DNA of 64,000 nt from SKPS01 sp964469215 (GCA_964469215.1 CAYXYB010000001.1:682001-746000), one strand, 5' to 3'. Shown: positions 55,594 to 64,000, numbered from the stretch's first letter. Program-made: numbers and translations. The notes: generated from the letters alone by a model not told the origin.

Positions 55594-56181
55594 TTATTCT
55601 GTTTTAATTACTTTGTCATCTTCCAATTTGTAGACAAATCCGCTTTCGGGGCAAACGGCATTGCCGTTGCTGTCGAAAGTGAGGCGGTGGCCATATTCGC
55701 TCATCCAACCGATATGGCGTGCGGGATTGCCGACAACCAGCGAATAGGGCTCCACATTCTTTGTTACAACAGCTCCCGCACCAATGAAGGCAAACCTTCC
55801 TATCTCAATACCACAGATTATAGTTGCATTGGCTCCGATGGTGGCACCCTTTCTGACCATGGTGGTGAGATATTCGCTGCGACGGTTTACCGAGCTCCTG
55901 GGATTTATCACGTTGGTGAATACCATCGACGGTCCCAGGAAAACATCATCCTCGCATATCACTCCCGTATAAACAGATACATTGTTCTGAACCTTTACAT
56001 TGTTGCCCAGAATAACGCCCGGTGAAATCACCACATTCTGGCCCAGGTTGCAGTTTTCGCCAATCCTGCATTCGGTCATTATATGGCTGAAGTGCCATAT
56101 CTTAGTCCCTTTGCCAATGAAGCAATCGGGCTCTATTACCACGGTCTCGTGAGCAAAGAAATCGTTTTCCATTATCAGCAT
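55594..56181 (-). CDS. Hexapeptide acetyltransferase (WbpD-like)
   Basis: This 195-residue protein has hexapeptide repeats forming a left-handed beta-helix: GKGTKIWHFSHIMTECRIGE, NCNLGQNVVISPGVILGN, NVKVQNNVSVYTGVICED, then SGATIGANATIICG-type text and RFAFIGAGAVVTKNV. WbpD acetylates the 3-amino group to complete UDP-GlcNAc3NAcA. It lies 1 bp from the WbpB-like gene and overlaps the WbpE-like gene by 7 bp. Confidence 0.88.
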   Translation of the reverse strand: MLIMENDFFAHETVVIEPDCFIGKGTKIWHFSHIMTECRIGENCNLGQNVVISPGVILGNNVKVQNNVSVYTGVICEDDVFLGPSMVFTNVINPRSSVNRRSEYLTTMVRKGATIGANATIICGIEIGRFAFIGAGAVVTKNVEPYSLVVGNPARHIGWMSEYGHRLTFDSNGNAVCPESGFVYKLEDDKVIKTE

Positions 56182-57314
56182 CTATTGTTCCTGATGAAAT
56201 CTGAGATAGTACCTGTTATGTATTGCAGCTGCTCTTCATCGAGTTCGGTGTGCATAGGCAGTGAGAGGACTGTTTTGCAAAGCATTTCGGTTACAGGGAA
56301 ATCACCCTCACTATATCTTGGATCCAGGTAAGCCTTTTGCATATGCAGAGGCACCGGGTAATAAATGGCATTGGGAATTTTCTTTTCGAGCAACCAGGAA
56401 TGAAGCTTGTCCCTGTCGATACCTTTGGTAACAAGGGTATATTGATGATATACGTGGGTTGAATTATTGCTGCGCGCAGGCACACTCAGTTCGGGATGTG
56501 CCCCGAATGCTTTGTCATAAAAAGTGGCAGCTTCCTGCCGGCTTTGTATGTAGTTGTTCAGATATTTGAGCTTGGTGTCCAGAACGGCTGCCTGTATAGA
56601 ATCGAGTCTGGAATTAACACCTACCAGATCGTGATAATATCTCACAGTCATACCGTGATTTACCACAACTCTTAGCATAGCAGCAAGTTCGTCGTTGTTA
56701 GTGAAGATAGCACCTCCGTCACCATAACAGCCAAGGTTTTTTGAAGGGAAGAAAGAAGTGCATCCGACATGCCCGATAGTACCCGATTGCCTCACTGAGC
56801 CATCCTTACCGGTATATTCAGCTCCTATAGACTGACAGGCATCTTCAACAACATATAGATTATGTTCCCTGGCGATATCCATGATGGCATCCATGTCGGC
56901 GCACTGGCCGAACAGGTGGACTGGAACAATGGCTCTGGTACGGGGAGTGATTGCTCTGCGGATGGCTTCGGGATCGATATTAAAGGTGGCGGGTTCAACA
57001 TCAACAAGTACCGGGGTGAGCCTAAGCAGCGCAATAACCTCAACTGTGGCTATGAAGGTAAACGAGGTTGTGATCACCTCATCACCGGGTTGCAGATTCA
57101 GACCCATCATGGCAACCTGCAAGGCATCGGTGCCGTTGGCGCATGGGATGACATGCTTCACGCCAAGATACGACTCCAGATTTTTCTTAAAACGTTGCAC
57201 TGCCGGCCCGTTAATAAAAGAGGTCGTCTCAATAACTTCATAAATACCCCTGTCTATCTCATCCTTAATCTTTTCATACTGACCCTGAAGGTCCACCATC
57301 CTGATCTCTTTCAT
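56175..57314 (-). CDS. DegT-family aminotransferase (WbpE-like)
   Basis: The 379-residue protein is a clear fold type I aminotransferase: RMVDLQGQYEKIKDEIDRGI, IPCANGTDALQVAMMGLNLQ, GDEVITTSFTFIATVEVI, VVEDACQSIGAEYTGKDGSV and the PLP lysine in FFPSKNLGCYGDGGAIFTNN. WbpE transfers an amino group to the 3-keto position of UDP-GlcNAcA. It is the first of the four sugar genes downstream of wzc. Confidence 0.9.
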   Translation of the reverse strand: MKEIRMVDLQGQYEKIKDEIDRGIYEVIETTSFINGPAVQRFKKNLESYLGVKHVIPCANGTDALQVAMMGLNLQPGDEVITTSFTFIATVEVIALLRLTPVLVDVEPATFNIDPEAIRRAITPRTRAIVPVHLFGQCADMDAIMDIAREHNLYVVEDACQSIGAEYTGKDGSVRQSGTIGHVGCTSFFPSKNLGCYGDGGAIFTNNDELAAMLRVVVNHGMTVRYYHDLVGVNSRLDSIQAAVLDTKLKYLNNYIQSRQEAATFYDKAFGAHPELSVPARSNNSTHVYHQYTLVTKGIDRDKLHSWLLEKKIPNAIYYPVPLHMQKAYLDPRYSEGDFPVTEMLCKTVLSLPMHTELDEEQLQYITGTISDFIRNNRC

Positions 57315-57374
57315 TCGGTTGTTTTAGGAATTTTTTTTAATTGTCCGAAGGGATGCCGCTGAACCATAATTGTT

Positions 57375-59864
57375 TTATCTCCTTCTGCCGAACAGCCTCC
57401 AAAACCTATTCTTCTTACGTCTGGGTGTATCTGCATGGTAATTTCCATATCCGTAACCATATCCATATCCATATCCATATCCATATCCGTATCCGTAACC
57501 ATATCCGTATCCGTAACCATATCCATACTTGCCCTTGAAATAATGCCCGTAACCTTTCTTGTTGATATCTACATCATTTACTATTATACCCATGTTTTTG
57601 GCGCCTGTCATGTCCGTGATATCGTTCACAAGCATAACGGAGCTTTTAACCGAATAATTCTGCCTGACGACGAAAAGCGACATATCGGCGAGTTTCATTA
57701 TCTGGAGGGCATCTGCTACCAGTCCCACAGGGGAAGTGTCAACAATGATGTATTCGTATTTGTTCCGCAGGTGCTCAATAAGTTCAGCCATTGTCTCACT
57801 CTCGAGGAGTTCTGCAGGATTTGGCGGCACCGGGCCTGAAGGGATCAGGTCTAGGTTCTCCTGCCCAGAATTGATCAGGATCTCCTCAAGAGTATTTCTT
57901 CCGATGAGATAAGAGGTCAATCCCCTTTCGGTGTTGGCGACGTTGAACTCGGTGAGCACCTTGGGCTTGCGAAGGTCGCACGACACCAATATGGTCTTTT
58001 TGCCCGATATAGCAAAGATGGAGGCAAGGTTAACCGAGCAGAATGTCTTCCCTTCTCCACTCACACTCGAGGTTATAGAGATGACTTTATTCTCATGTTC
58101 AGTCTTGAAATACTTCAGGTTTGTACGTATCGACCTGAGAGATTCAGCAACGGTGGAGTTGGGCTTGTTTATTACAACAGTGCTGTCGTCCGGATCATCG
58201 TTGTGGATAATAAAGCCGAGTATTGGCACCGGAGTATGGTCTTCAATGTCAGCACGGCTAGTGATTTTATTGTTGAACACATCCCTGAGAAGGATAAGGA
58301 TGATGGGGAATATTAATCCAATAATTATGGCCGTTATCCGAATGAAACCTTCTTTCGGGCTAACCTTTTCAGATAACATTGCCTGGTCAATCACATGATG
58401 GTTCGAGGTATTTGAAGCAAGGGTGATAGCAGCCTCAGCTCTTTTTTCCTTTAGATAAGTAAATACCTGGTCATTAACCTGATAGTCGCGCTGAACATTG
58501 GTGAGCATCCCCTCAGCGGCAGGCAACCTGTTAATGTCATTCCTCGTCTGTGCTATCCTATTGTTGATATTCCTGACGTTAATATCCGACATCTGCTTCA
58601 TGTTTTCGAGGCTCTGAACAAGAGTTCTCCGGTTCATGTCAATCTTTGCCTGATGATTCTTGATCCTCGGATTTTCTGTCGGAAGTGTAAGAAGCATGCT
58701 TTTCTTCTCAACCAGTAGCCTGTCCATTTCCAGAACAAGATTATTGAGCATCGGGTCATTGATGCCCATTGACGAAGGGGCTACAAGGTCTTTCTCATCC
58801 ATGTCCTTTTCAAGAAAATCGAGCAGAAATGTGTAATACCTTCCCTTAACCTGTTCTTCTGCCTTCTCTCTGACAAGGTCATTGAGTCTTGAATAGGCTG
58901 ATTGCGACTCGGAGCTTATATCAACAAGATTGCCGGTTCTGATTGTTTGAAGCTCCTTTTGAATTGAACCTATAGAATCCTGAAGCTCAGAAAGCTGCAT
59001 GTCGATAAATTCGATTGTGCGCAACGACTTTTTGTTTATTCGGTCGAGGTCGTTTTCAAGATATACATAACAAAGCTTGTTGATGTATGATACTGCTTTA
59101 TCGAATACCGGAGAGGTGAGTGATACAGAAATTATTGACGACTCATTGTCAATGGGTGAAATCAGAACCCGGTTGTATTCATTAATAAGATTTGAGATGG
59201 TGTTGAATCTGAACTGATAATCCTGATCCTGTAGCTTTATATCCGCAAAGTCAGAATTAAGTCTTACTGTGAACGAGAAATAATCGTTTTTAATCTTTTC
59301 TCCGATCTTTGACTCTTTTTTATAACTGAAAGTCTTTGGAGTTTGGATGCTGTAATCCTGATCGGTAATATAATCATACAGGAACATATTCTCGATTCCT
59401 TCTACCGAAAGGATAAACTTTTCATTATCGATAAAGTCTATGAAGAAGTTAACGTTGGCAAGCTGAAGGTGTGTTGAGTCATATTCGACTGTGAAGGGGA
59501 TGTTTTTATACAATTCCGACAGCCTGAAGCGTCCCTGGCGGAAGTATGAGACCTGAAAGTTGAGTTCACGGATTGTTCTTTCGGAAAGCTGGTACGAGGA
59601 GAGTATTCCGATTTCGTTTTTCAGGTTGAGTTGGGGGCGGAACAACCCCTGTTCCATGAAAAGGTTGCTGCTCTCATCTTTGATGAGCATTGTGGCAGTG
59701 ATCTTATATATCGGTTGCTTGTACTGGATGTAATAGTGTGCAATCAAAAGTGCAGCGCCGAGTGCAAGCACCAGAAAGTACCAGTTCTGGATGATTTTGA
59801 AGAAAAAAGACCTGAAGTCTATGAATTCTTCGCGTTGAATTTGGATCTTTTCTTTTGTTTCCAC
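57375..59864 (-). CDS. wzc: Wzc-like polysaccharide co-polymerase and tyrosine autokinase
   Basis: The 829-residue protein has an N-terminal Wzz-type chain-length region with membrane segments near 30 and 515, a periplasmic coiled-coil region (about 280-470), then a BY-kinase: Walker A ITSSVSGEGKTFCSVNLASI (near 597-617), Walker A' ILVSCDLRKPKV and Walker B YIIVDTSPVGLVADA. The C-terminal tail has 14 Tyr-Gly dipeptides, coded by a hexamer repeat at 57444-57527. It controls glycan chain length, with phosphorylation of tail tyrosines. The partner Wza gene lies 32 bp upstream. Confidence 0.93.
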   Translation of the reverse strand: METKEKIQIQREEFIDFRSFFFKIIQNWYFLVLALGAALLIAHYYIQYKQPIYKITATMLIKDESSNLFMEQGLFRPQLNLKNEIGILSSYQLSERTIRELNFQVSYFRQGRFRLSELYKNIPFTVEYDSTHLQLANVNFFIDFIDNEKFILSVEGIENMFLYDYITDQDYSIQTPKTFSYKKESKIGEKIKNDYFSFTVRLNSDFADIKLQDQDYQFRFNTISNLINEYNRVLISPIDNESSIISVSLTSPVFDKAVSYINKLCYVYLENDLDRINKKSLRTIEFIDMQLSELQDSIGSIQKELQTIRTGNLVDISSESQSAYSRLNDLVREKAEEQVKGRYYTFLLDFLEKDMDEKDLVAPSSMGINDPMLNNLVLEMDRLLVEKKSMLLTLPTENPRIKNHQAKIDMNRRTLVQSLENMKQMSDINVRNINNRIAQTRNDINRLPAAEGMLTNVQRDYQVNDQVFTYLKEKRAEAAITLASNTSNHHVIDQAMLSEKVSPKEGFIRITAIIIGLIFPIILILLRDVFNNKITSRADIEDHTPVPILGFIIHNDDPDDSTVVINKPNSTVAESLRSIRTNLKYFKTEHENKVISITSSVSGEGKTFCSVNLASIFAISGKKTILVSCDLRKPKVLTEFNVANTERGLTSYLIGRNTLEEILINSGQENLDLIPSGPVPPNPAELLESETMAELIEHLRNKYEYIIVDTSPVGLVADALQIMKLADMSLFVVRQNYSVKSSVMLVNDITDMTGAKNMGIIVNDVDINKKGYGHYFKGKYGYGYGYGYGYGYGYGYGYGYGYGYGYGNYHADTPRRKKNRFWRLFGRRR
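57444..57527 (-). repeat. Hexanucleotide repeat coding the Tyr-Gly tail of Wzc
   Basis: Fourteen tandem six-base units (TAT/TAC then GGA/GGT on the coding strand) give (YG)14. Changes in unit number would stay in frame and alter tyrosine count. Confidence 0.9.
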
Positions 59865-59896
59865 AATTGCAGTGATTGGTTGAGGAAGTGGTACTA

Positions 59897-60673
59897 CTAC
59901 TTATATAAAAGGGCAAGAATGGCAATAAGTGTTGAGACTGATGAAAACAACACGCTCCATTGCACCTGTGCAAAACCGTATGATTTGGCATTCATGGGCT
60001 GTACATATATAACATCGTTGTTTTGCAGGTAGAAATAGGGTGAATAGAGGAGGTTTCTGTCTGTAAGGTCGAGATATATAACCTCCTTTTTGCCATAGTT
60101 GTCACGAATGAGCATTACATTTTTTCTGTTTCCGTAAACGGTGAGGTCACCCGCTCTGGCAAGAGCTTCGAGCACTGAGATACGGGAGTCGAAAACCTCT
60201 ACCACAGCGGGGTCTTTAACTTCACCCAATACAGAAATTCTGAAGTTCACCAGCCTTACCATCACATCAGCATCAAGGCTTATTTTTTCTCGGGCTACTA
60301 CGTTGAGTTGCTCCTCCAATTCAGGAATTGTCAATCCTTCAACCACAAGAGTGCCAAGCAGCGGTAGCTGCAGTTTGCCGTCATGGCCCACAGAATATCC
60401 CTGAAGATATATTGAGGCTGTTGTGCCCAGATTGCTGCTGATATCGAAACCGGGTATCCTCGACAGTTCCGGAGATGCACTATAAACCTGCACGTGCAGG
60501 ACATCGAAAGGTTTTATCTTAACCTCACCGGTGGTCTGCGCCGTCTGCACATTTTCAGGTTCAATGGTGCCCTCCTGCAGGTAACGCATCTTCTTTTGCG
60601 ACACACACGAAGTGATAACCAGTGAAAAAGCAATCACTGCCAGAAGGTTCTGCCATGAAAGGGTTTTATGCAT
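59897..60673 (-). CDS. wza: Wza-like polysaccharide export lipoprotein
   Basis: The 258-residue protein has a lipoprotein signal (AFSLVITSC, C23). It contains a polysaccharide export domain (KIKPFDVLHVQVYSASPELS and TASIYLQGYSVGHDGKLQLP) and a SLBB-type soluble ligand-binding region (ISVLGEVKDPAVVEVFDSRI). The C-terminal VLFSSVSTLIAILALLY helix is an outer or inner membrane span seen in Bacteroidota versions. It forms the outer-membrane exit for the glycan. It starts the locus. Confidence 0.9.
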   Translation of the reverse strand: MHKTLSWQNLLAVIAFSLVITSCVSQKKMRYLQEGTIEPENVQTAQTTGEVKIKPFDVLHVQVYSASPELSRIPGFDISSNLGTTASIYLQGYSVGHDGKLQLPLLGTLVVEGLTIPELEEQLNVVAREKISLDADVMVRLVNFRISVLGEVKDPAVVEVFDSRISVLEALARAGDLTVYGNRKNVMLIRDNYGKKEVIYLDLTDRNLLYSPYFYLQNNDVIYVQPMNAKSYGFAQVQWSVLFSSVSTLIAILALLYK

Positions 60674-60779
60674 TTGTGTTATCTTTTGTGGGGTGCTAAA
60701 TTAACGTTTTAGATTGATATAAAAAACAACCCATAATAACTTATGATATAAAAAACATCGGACCCATCAGACAGGTGGT
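60674..60779 (-). promoter_or_regulatory. Likely leader and promoter region of the wza locus
   Basis: The stretch holds a 13-bp direct repeat GATATAAAAAACA at 60716-60728 and 60745-60757. A degenerate -7 box TAATTTAG (60703-60696, minus) has an upstream TTG about 23 bp away. It is the only sizeable gap at the 5' end of the locus. The repeats may be operator sites or merely AT-rich DNA. Confidence 0.3.
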
Positions 60780-61703
60780 TCAATGGTTGTCGATTCCGTG
60801 AACCATAAACATAAGGTGCATAATTACCTTTCCAATCTCCCCGAGGTATTCGTTCACTGCCTTAACGCTACCGGGTAATGCAAAGATCAGTGAGGTTCCT
60901 CTGAGTCCGGCAATGCTGCGGCTTATAAGGGCATTTGGATTAACAGCTCCGTATTTGATCCTTATCATCTCCATAATGCCCGGGATCTCTTTGTCAATAA
61001 GTTGACGCAGAACGTCGGCGGTAATATCTCTTGGCCCAATTCCGGTGCCACCAGTGGTGAAAACAAAATCATAACCGGGAGCTTGATTTTTAATAATGTT
61101 ATCCAATTCATCAGCTTCATCTGCAATCACAATATTTCCCACCTCAACAGGATATCCTCCGGATGACAGAATTTCAGTTATTCTTTCACGAATCGCCGGC
61201 CCGCTTTTGTCAGAGTATTCTCCTGATGATGCGCGGTCACTGAGTGTTAATACCAGCACTTTCATGATCTTGGGCTGATATGTAAATATGTCACCTGATT
61301 TCACCTTTCCTCCTTTCAGAACCCTGCAGAAGATTCCCTCTTTGGGCATTACACAGTTGCCCACCTCCCTGAATATGGCGCAACTGTCGCCATGGCACGA
61401 CTTGCCAATCTGTGTAATCTCCAGGGTAACATCACCTGAAATGAACCTGTCGAAAGGGCGGCATTCATAAAGAATTAAACCCTCCGTTGTGATGTTTTCG
61501 GCAAATTCTCCCCACGCTAGCTCCCGTCCGGCAAGCTTTTCAAACTTCGTAAAGCTCTCCCTGCCCAGCAGAGAAACCTGACGGTGCCAGCGGCCGGAGT
61601 GGGCATCACCGACAACACCATGGTTCCCAAGCTCAATATAAGGCACAGGTTTCTTAATTGTACCTTTCTTTTCCGAAATATTTACAGATATAATTTTAAT
61701 CAA
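60780..61703 (-). CDS. MOSC domain fused to MogA/MoaB-like molybdopterin adenylyltransferase
   Basis: The 307-residue protein joins a MOSC-type N-terminal domain (about 1-145) with KGEHLGNHGVVGDAHSGRWH-like text (GNHGVVGDAHSGRWHRQVSL) to a MogA-type C-terminal domain: VLVLTLSDRASSGEYSDKSG, then the FVFTTGGTGIGPRDITADVL motif, and FALPGSVKAVNEYLGEIGKV. MOSC domains carry sulphurated Moco in transfer reactions; MogA adenylates molybdopterin. It completes the Mo-cofactor gene set after moaC. Confidence 0.9.
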   Translation of the reverse strand: MIKIISVNISEKKGTIKKPVPYIELGNHGVVGDAHSGRWHRQVSLLGRESFTKFEKLAGRELAWGEFAENITTEGLILYECRPFDRFISGDVTLEITQIGKSCHGDSCAIFREVGNCVMPKEGIFCRVLKGGKVKSGDIFTYQPKIMKVLVLTLSDRASSGEYSDKSGPAIRERITEILSSGGYPVEVGNIVIADEADELDNIIKNQAPGYDFVFTTGGTGIGPRDITADVLRQLIDKEIPGIMEMIRIKYGAVNPNALISRSIAGLRGTSLIFALPGSVKAVNEYLGEIGKVIMHLMFMVHGIDNH

Positions 61704-62161
61704 GGCAGGATCTCCTTTTTGGTTTTTCCCAGCAATTTTATTTCTTTGATAACCATTTCTTTATCAACAGCTTTGCACATATCGTAAACAGCAAGCAGCC
61801 CTGCTGCAACAGCAGTAAGTGCCTCCATCTCCACTCCGGTTTTTCCGGTGCAACCAACTGTTGCCCTGATCTCAACGCATTTGTCAGTGATCTCTGCATC
61901 CACCTTTACATTGCTAATCATTAAAGGATGGCAGAGAGGAATCAGTTCAGAGGTCTTTTTAGCTGCATTGATTGCTGCAAACTCAGCAATTGCAAGCACA
62001 TCACCCTTTTTGATGAGATTTTTACTGATAAGATCCAGAGTCTGTTCTCCAATGAAGATCTGTCCCGTTGCAGTGGCTTCACGTATCATGTCAGGTTTAC
62101 TGCCAACGTCAACCATCCTGGCTTTTCCCCTTTGGTCGATATGACTTAGTTTCTTTTTCAT
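61700..62161 (-). CDS. moaC: Cyclic pyranopterin monophosphate synthase MoaC
   Basis: The 153-residue protein is a full MoaC: MVDVGSKPDMIREATATGQI, AINAAKKTSELIPLCHPLMI, VGCTGKTGVEMEALTAVAAG and DMCKAVDKEMVIKEIKLLGK. With MoaA it makes cyclic pyranopterin monophosphate. It overlaps the MOSC-Mog gene by 4 bp. Confidence 0.96.
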   Translation of the reverse strand: MKKKLSHIDQRGKARMVDVGSKPDMIREATATGQIFIGEQTLDLISKNLIKKGDVLAIAEFAAINAAKKTSELIPLCHPLMISNVKVDAEITDKCVEIRATVGCTGKTGVEMEALTAVAAGLLAVYDMCKAVDKEMVIKEIKLLGKTKKEILP

Positions 62162-62167
62162 ATTGAT

Positions 62168-62968
62168 TCAGCCTCCTATGTTATAGAACTCTCCGGTTGT
62201 GTTTATTGTACCGCATGCAGGTTTATGGCTCAGAGCTTCTTTCCAGGCTTCAGTTATTCCGAGGGTTCTGATGTCGTATTCAATGTCATTAAACAAGCAT
62301 GGTTTGAGTTTGCCGTTTGCAGTGAGGCGCATCCTGTTACAGATTCTGCAGTTACCACCTTCGCCACCTATCACTTTTGTGAAGCTTCCGGAATGGAGGT
62401 CCATCAGATGGATGAAACGCACTTCAAGGTTGCGTTGGCTACACCATTCTGCCACTGCAGCAGCATCGGGCTCGTTTACATCTTTTCTTATCACACAGTT
62501 GATCTTCAGAGGCTTCAGCCCGACAGACAGGGCAGCTTCTATACCCTGGAAAACCTGTGATATATCACCACCATGTGTAATCTCTCTGAATCTGTCAGGG
62601 TCAGTGGTGTCGAGGCTTATATTAATCCTGAGAAGCCCCGCCTTCACCAGAGATCGCGCAAACTGCTCCAGGAGGATACCGTTGGTGGTCATTGCCAGAT
62701 CTGTTATCCCATCAAGTTCTGAAAGCATTTTAACAAGGCTGGTGATGTCTTTTCTAACTAATGGCTCTCCACCGGTAATCCTCACTTTATTAATTCCAAG
62801 GGATACACCATATTTAACCACATCAAATATCTCTTCAAATGACAGAATTGCTGAATGCGGCATCGGTTCCACCCCTGTGGCCGGCATACAATATGTGCAC
62901 CTCAGGTTGCACCTGTCGGTTACCGATACACGAAGGTAATTCACAGTTCTGTTATAAGAGTCGTACAT
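62168..62968 (-). CDS. moaA: GTP 3',8-cyclase MoaA, compact form
   Basis: The protein has 266 residues, shorter than the usual 320-340. The radical-SAM cluster is in DRCNLRCTYCMPA (cysteines at 21, 25 and 28 approx). The second cluster is in GGNCRICNRMRLTANGKLKPCLF. The end is NIGG, matching the family's functional C-terminal GG. The missing residues are between the RFIHLMDL strand and the second cluster. It overlaps moeA by 17 bp. Confidence 0.9.
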   Translation of the reverse strand: MYDSYNRTVNYLRVSVTDRCNLRCTYCMPATGVEPMPHSAILSFEEIFDVVKYGVSLGINKVRITGGEPLVRKDITSLVKMLSELDGITDLAMTTNGILLEQFARSLVKAGLLRINISLDTTDPDRFREITHGGDISQVFQGIEAALSVGLKPLKINCVIRKDVNEPDAAAVAEWCSQRNLEVRFIHLMDLHSGSFTKVIGGEGGNCRICNRMRLTANGKLKPCLFNDIEYDIRTLGITEAWKEALSHKPACGTINTTGEFYNIGG

Positions 62969-64000
62969 TGGCAGGTTCCCCTTCCGCTAATTGTTTAATC
63001 CCCGGCTCCAGGGTGATTATCCCGTGACTACCATTGAGCGACTGTATGTGGGCTGAACCGTGGTAATTAACAGGATATATTCTGCCATCTTCAATACGCA
63101 CCGGTACAAAAGATTTCCGCTCAGTTCGTTTGCGGGTAAGATCGGTGCCCATCGGCAACCTTATTAAAGGAGGTTTATGATGGTGCCCCTGTAGCCTGTA
63201 ACAAAGCAGTTTTACAAGTAATTCGGTCTGAATAAAAGAGGAAACAGGGTTACCTGGCAACCCGAAGATGTATTTCTTATCATCCCTGCGGCCAAAAAGC
63301 GAAGGTTTGCCGGGTTGAACCGCCAGATGATGGAACAGAATTTCAACTCCGGCATCCAGCATCACATGAGGGACAAAGTCATAAGTTCCTTCTGATACTC
63401 CTCCGGTAAGAACAACGATATCGCTTGTTTCAAATCCTTTGAGTATTGCCTTTAGTGTGGCTTTGGGATTATCGGAAATAATGCCGAGGTATCTGGTATC
63501 GAACATGCATTGCTTTAGCTGGGCGGTGATTTGGTAACCATTACTGTTGCGTATCATCGCCCCTGAAGGAACCTCCCAGGGTTCTGCAAGTTCATTGCCG
63601 GTAGAGAAAACCGCAATGCGGGGGAGTGAGCTCACAACCACCTCTGTTGCACCTGCCGATGCCATGATAGCAATGTGTTCAGGCCTTATCAGAGTGCCTC
63701 TGCTGATAAGTATGTCTCCGATCCTTACATCTTCACCCATGTAGCATATATTGGACCTTTTCTGGTCTCCTGAAAACACCACCTTGCCATCAGTATTTAT
63801 TGTGACGTGTTCCTGCATCATAATGCAGTCGGCACCTTCAGGTACAGGGGCTCCGGTCATGATTCTGCTGCAGGTTCCGGAAAAAATCGAGTGACCAGGT
63901 ATTATCCCTGCCGGTATCTCCTCCAGGATGCTGAAAGGGCCTGGCAGGTCTACACTACGGCAGGCATATCCGTCCATGGCAGCCTTGTTGAATGGTGGCA
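62952..64000 (-). CDS. moeA: Molybdopterin molybdotransferase MoeA, partial (5' end outside window)
   Basis: The frame enters from the right edge with PPFNKAAMDGYACRSVDLPG, whose MDGYA motif is internal in MoeA, so the N-terminus lies beyond 64000. Other MoeA motifs are IMTGAPVPEGADCIMMQEHV, RIAVFSTGNEL, VVLTGGVSEGTYDF and FGLPGNPVSSF. It inserts molybdate into adenylated molybdopterin. The last 17 bp overlap moaA. Confidence 0.95.
   Translation of the reverse strand, partial: PPFNKAAMDGYACRSVDLPGPFSILEEIPAGIIPGHSIFSGTCSRIMTGAPVPEGADCIMMQEHVTINTDGKVVFSGDQKRSNICYMGEDVRIGDILISRGTLIRPEHIAIMASAGATEVVVSSLPRIAVFSTGNELAEPWEVPSGAMIRNSNGYQITAQLKQCMFDTRYLGIISDNPKATLKAILKGFETSDIVVLTGGVSEGTYDFVPHVMLDAGVEILFHHLAVQPGKPSLFGRRDDKKYIFGLPGNPVSSFIQTELLVKLLCYRLQGHHHKPPLIRLPMGTDLTRKRTERKSFVPVRIEDGRIYPVNYHGSAHIQSLNGSHGIITLEPGIKQLAEGEPANVRLL

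Noticed and set aside
57311..57526. Repetitive frames opposite the Wzc tail (MDMVTDTDMV and HIHIHIR types)
   Set aside because: They are alternate readings of the hexamer array that codes the Tyr-Gly tail.
57435..57839. 134-residue plus-strand frame
   Set aside because: It is antisense to wzc; the low-complexity start comes from the repeat array.
1..64000. CRISPR arrays, tRNA or rRNA genes
   Set aside because: No regular spaced repeats and no tRNA- or rRNA-like sequence were noticed on reading both strands; a dedicated scan was not run.

Overview
The window reads as a chromosomal segment of a member of the Bacteroidota, probably Bacteroidales-like. The evidence is a secreted protein ending in a type IX secretion (Por) sorting domain, a UpxY/NusG-like antiterminator in a capsule locus, TAnnTTTG-type promoter boxes and generally weak Shine-Dalgarno signals. 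All inferences come from reading the sequence and protein motifs; no database search was run. Almost every gene lies on the minus strand, so transcription runs from high to low coordinates. The only clear plus-strand gene is a small DUF486 membrane protein at 34788-35159.

Layout in transcription order, right to left. (1) 60780-64000: molybdenum cofactor genes moeA (cut by the window edge), moaA, moaC and a MOSC-MogA fusion. (2) 47198-60673: a surface polysaccharide locus with the export genes wza and wzc, a UDP-GlcNAc3NAcA-type pathway (wbpE-, wbpD-, wbpB- and wbpA-like genes), UpxY, a UDP-glucuronate 4-epimerase, rmlA, a LegB-like dehydratase, a DegT-like protein and a FemAB-like acyltransferase. 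(3) About 36300-47000: an accessory region with a three-gene restriction or defence-like operon (PLD-nuclease/SF2 helicase, KilA-N protein, 1491-aa Eco57I-like N6-adenine methylase), bordered by diverged repeats, an IS1182-type transposase remnant and a DUF4386 gene. (4) 27396-36297: a cyclase-family lipoprotein, the DUF486 gene, an S15 peptidase, a T9SS-exported protein and katG. (5) 21278-27157: an RND efflux operon (DUF454, adaptor, AcrB-like pump, TolC-like channel). (6) 1-21237: a second polysaccharide locus with a nonulosonic-acid cassette (neuC/legG, neuB/legI, an ATP-grasp gene, neuA/legF, a ptmE-like gene), a flippase, a Wzy-like polymerase, two glycosyltransferases, three ATP-grasp ligases, methyltransferases, an AlaDH-like protein and an NlpC/P60-CapA fusion.

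The strongest unusual signal is inside the methylase gene at 38009-42484. A complete RAYT (REP-associated Y1/HUH transposase) coding region sits in frame between the N-terminal region and the catalytic methylase motifs. On each side of it lie pairs of short hairpins with a shared GCA-NNNN-TGC architecture, which looks like a whole REP/RAYT unit captured without breaking the reading frame. The two polysaccharide loci together suggest a surface glycan rich in amino sugars, uronic acids and nonulosonic acid. Several enzymes (three ATP-grasp ligases and a FemAB-like protein) could add amino acids or other acyl groups through amide bonds; that part is inference.
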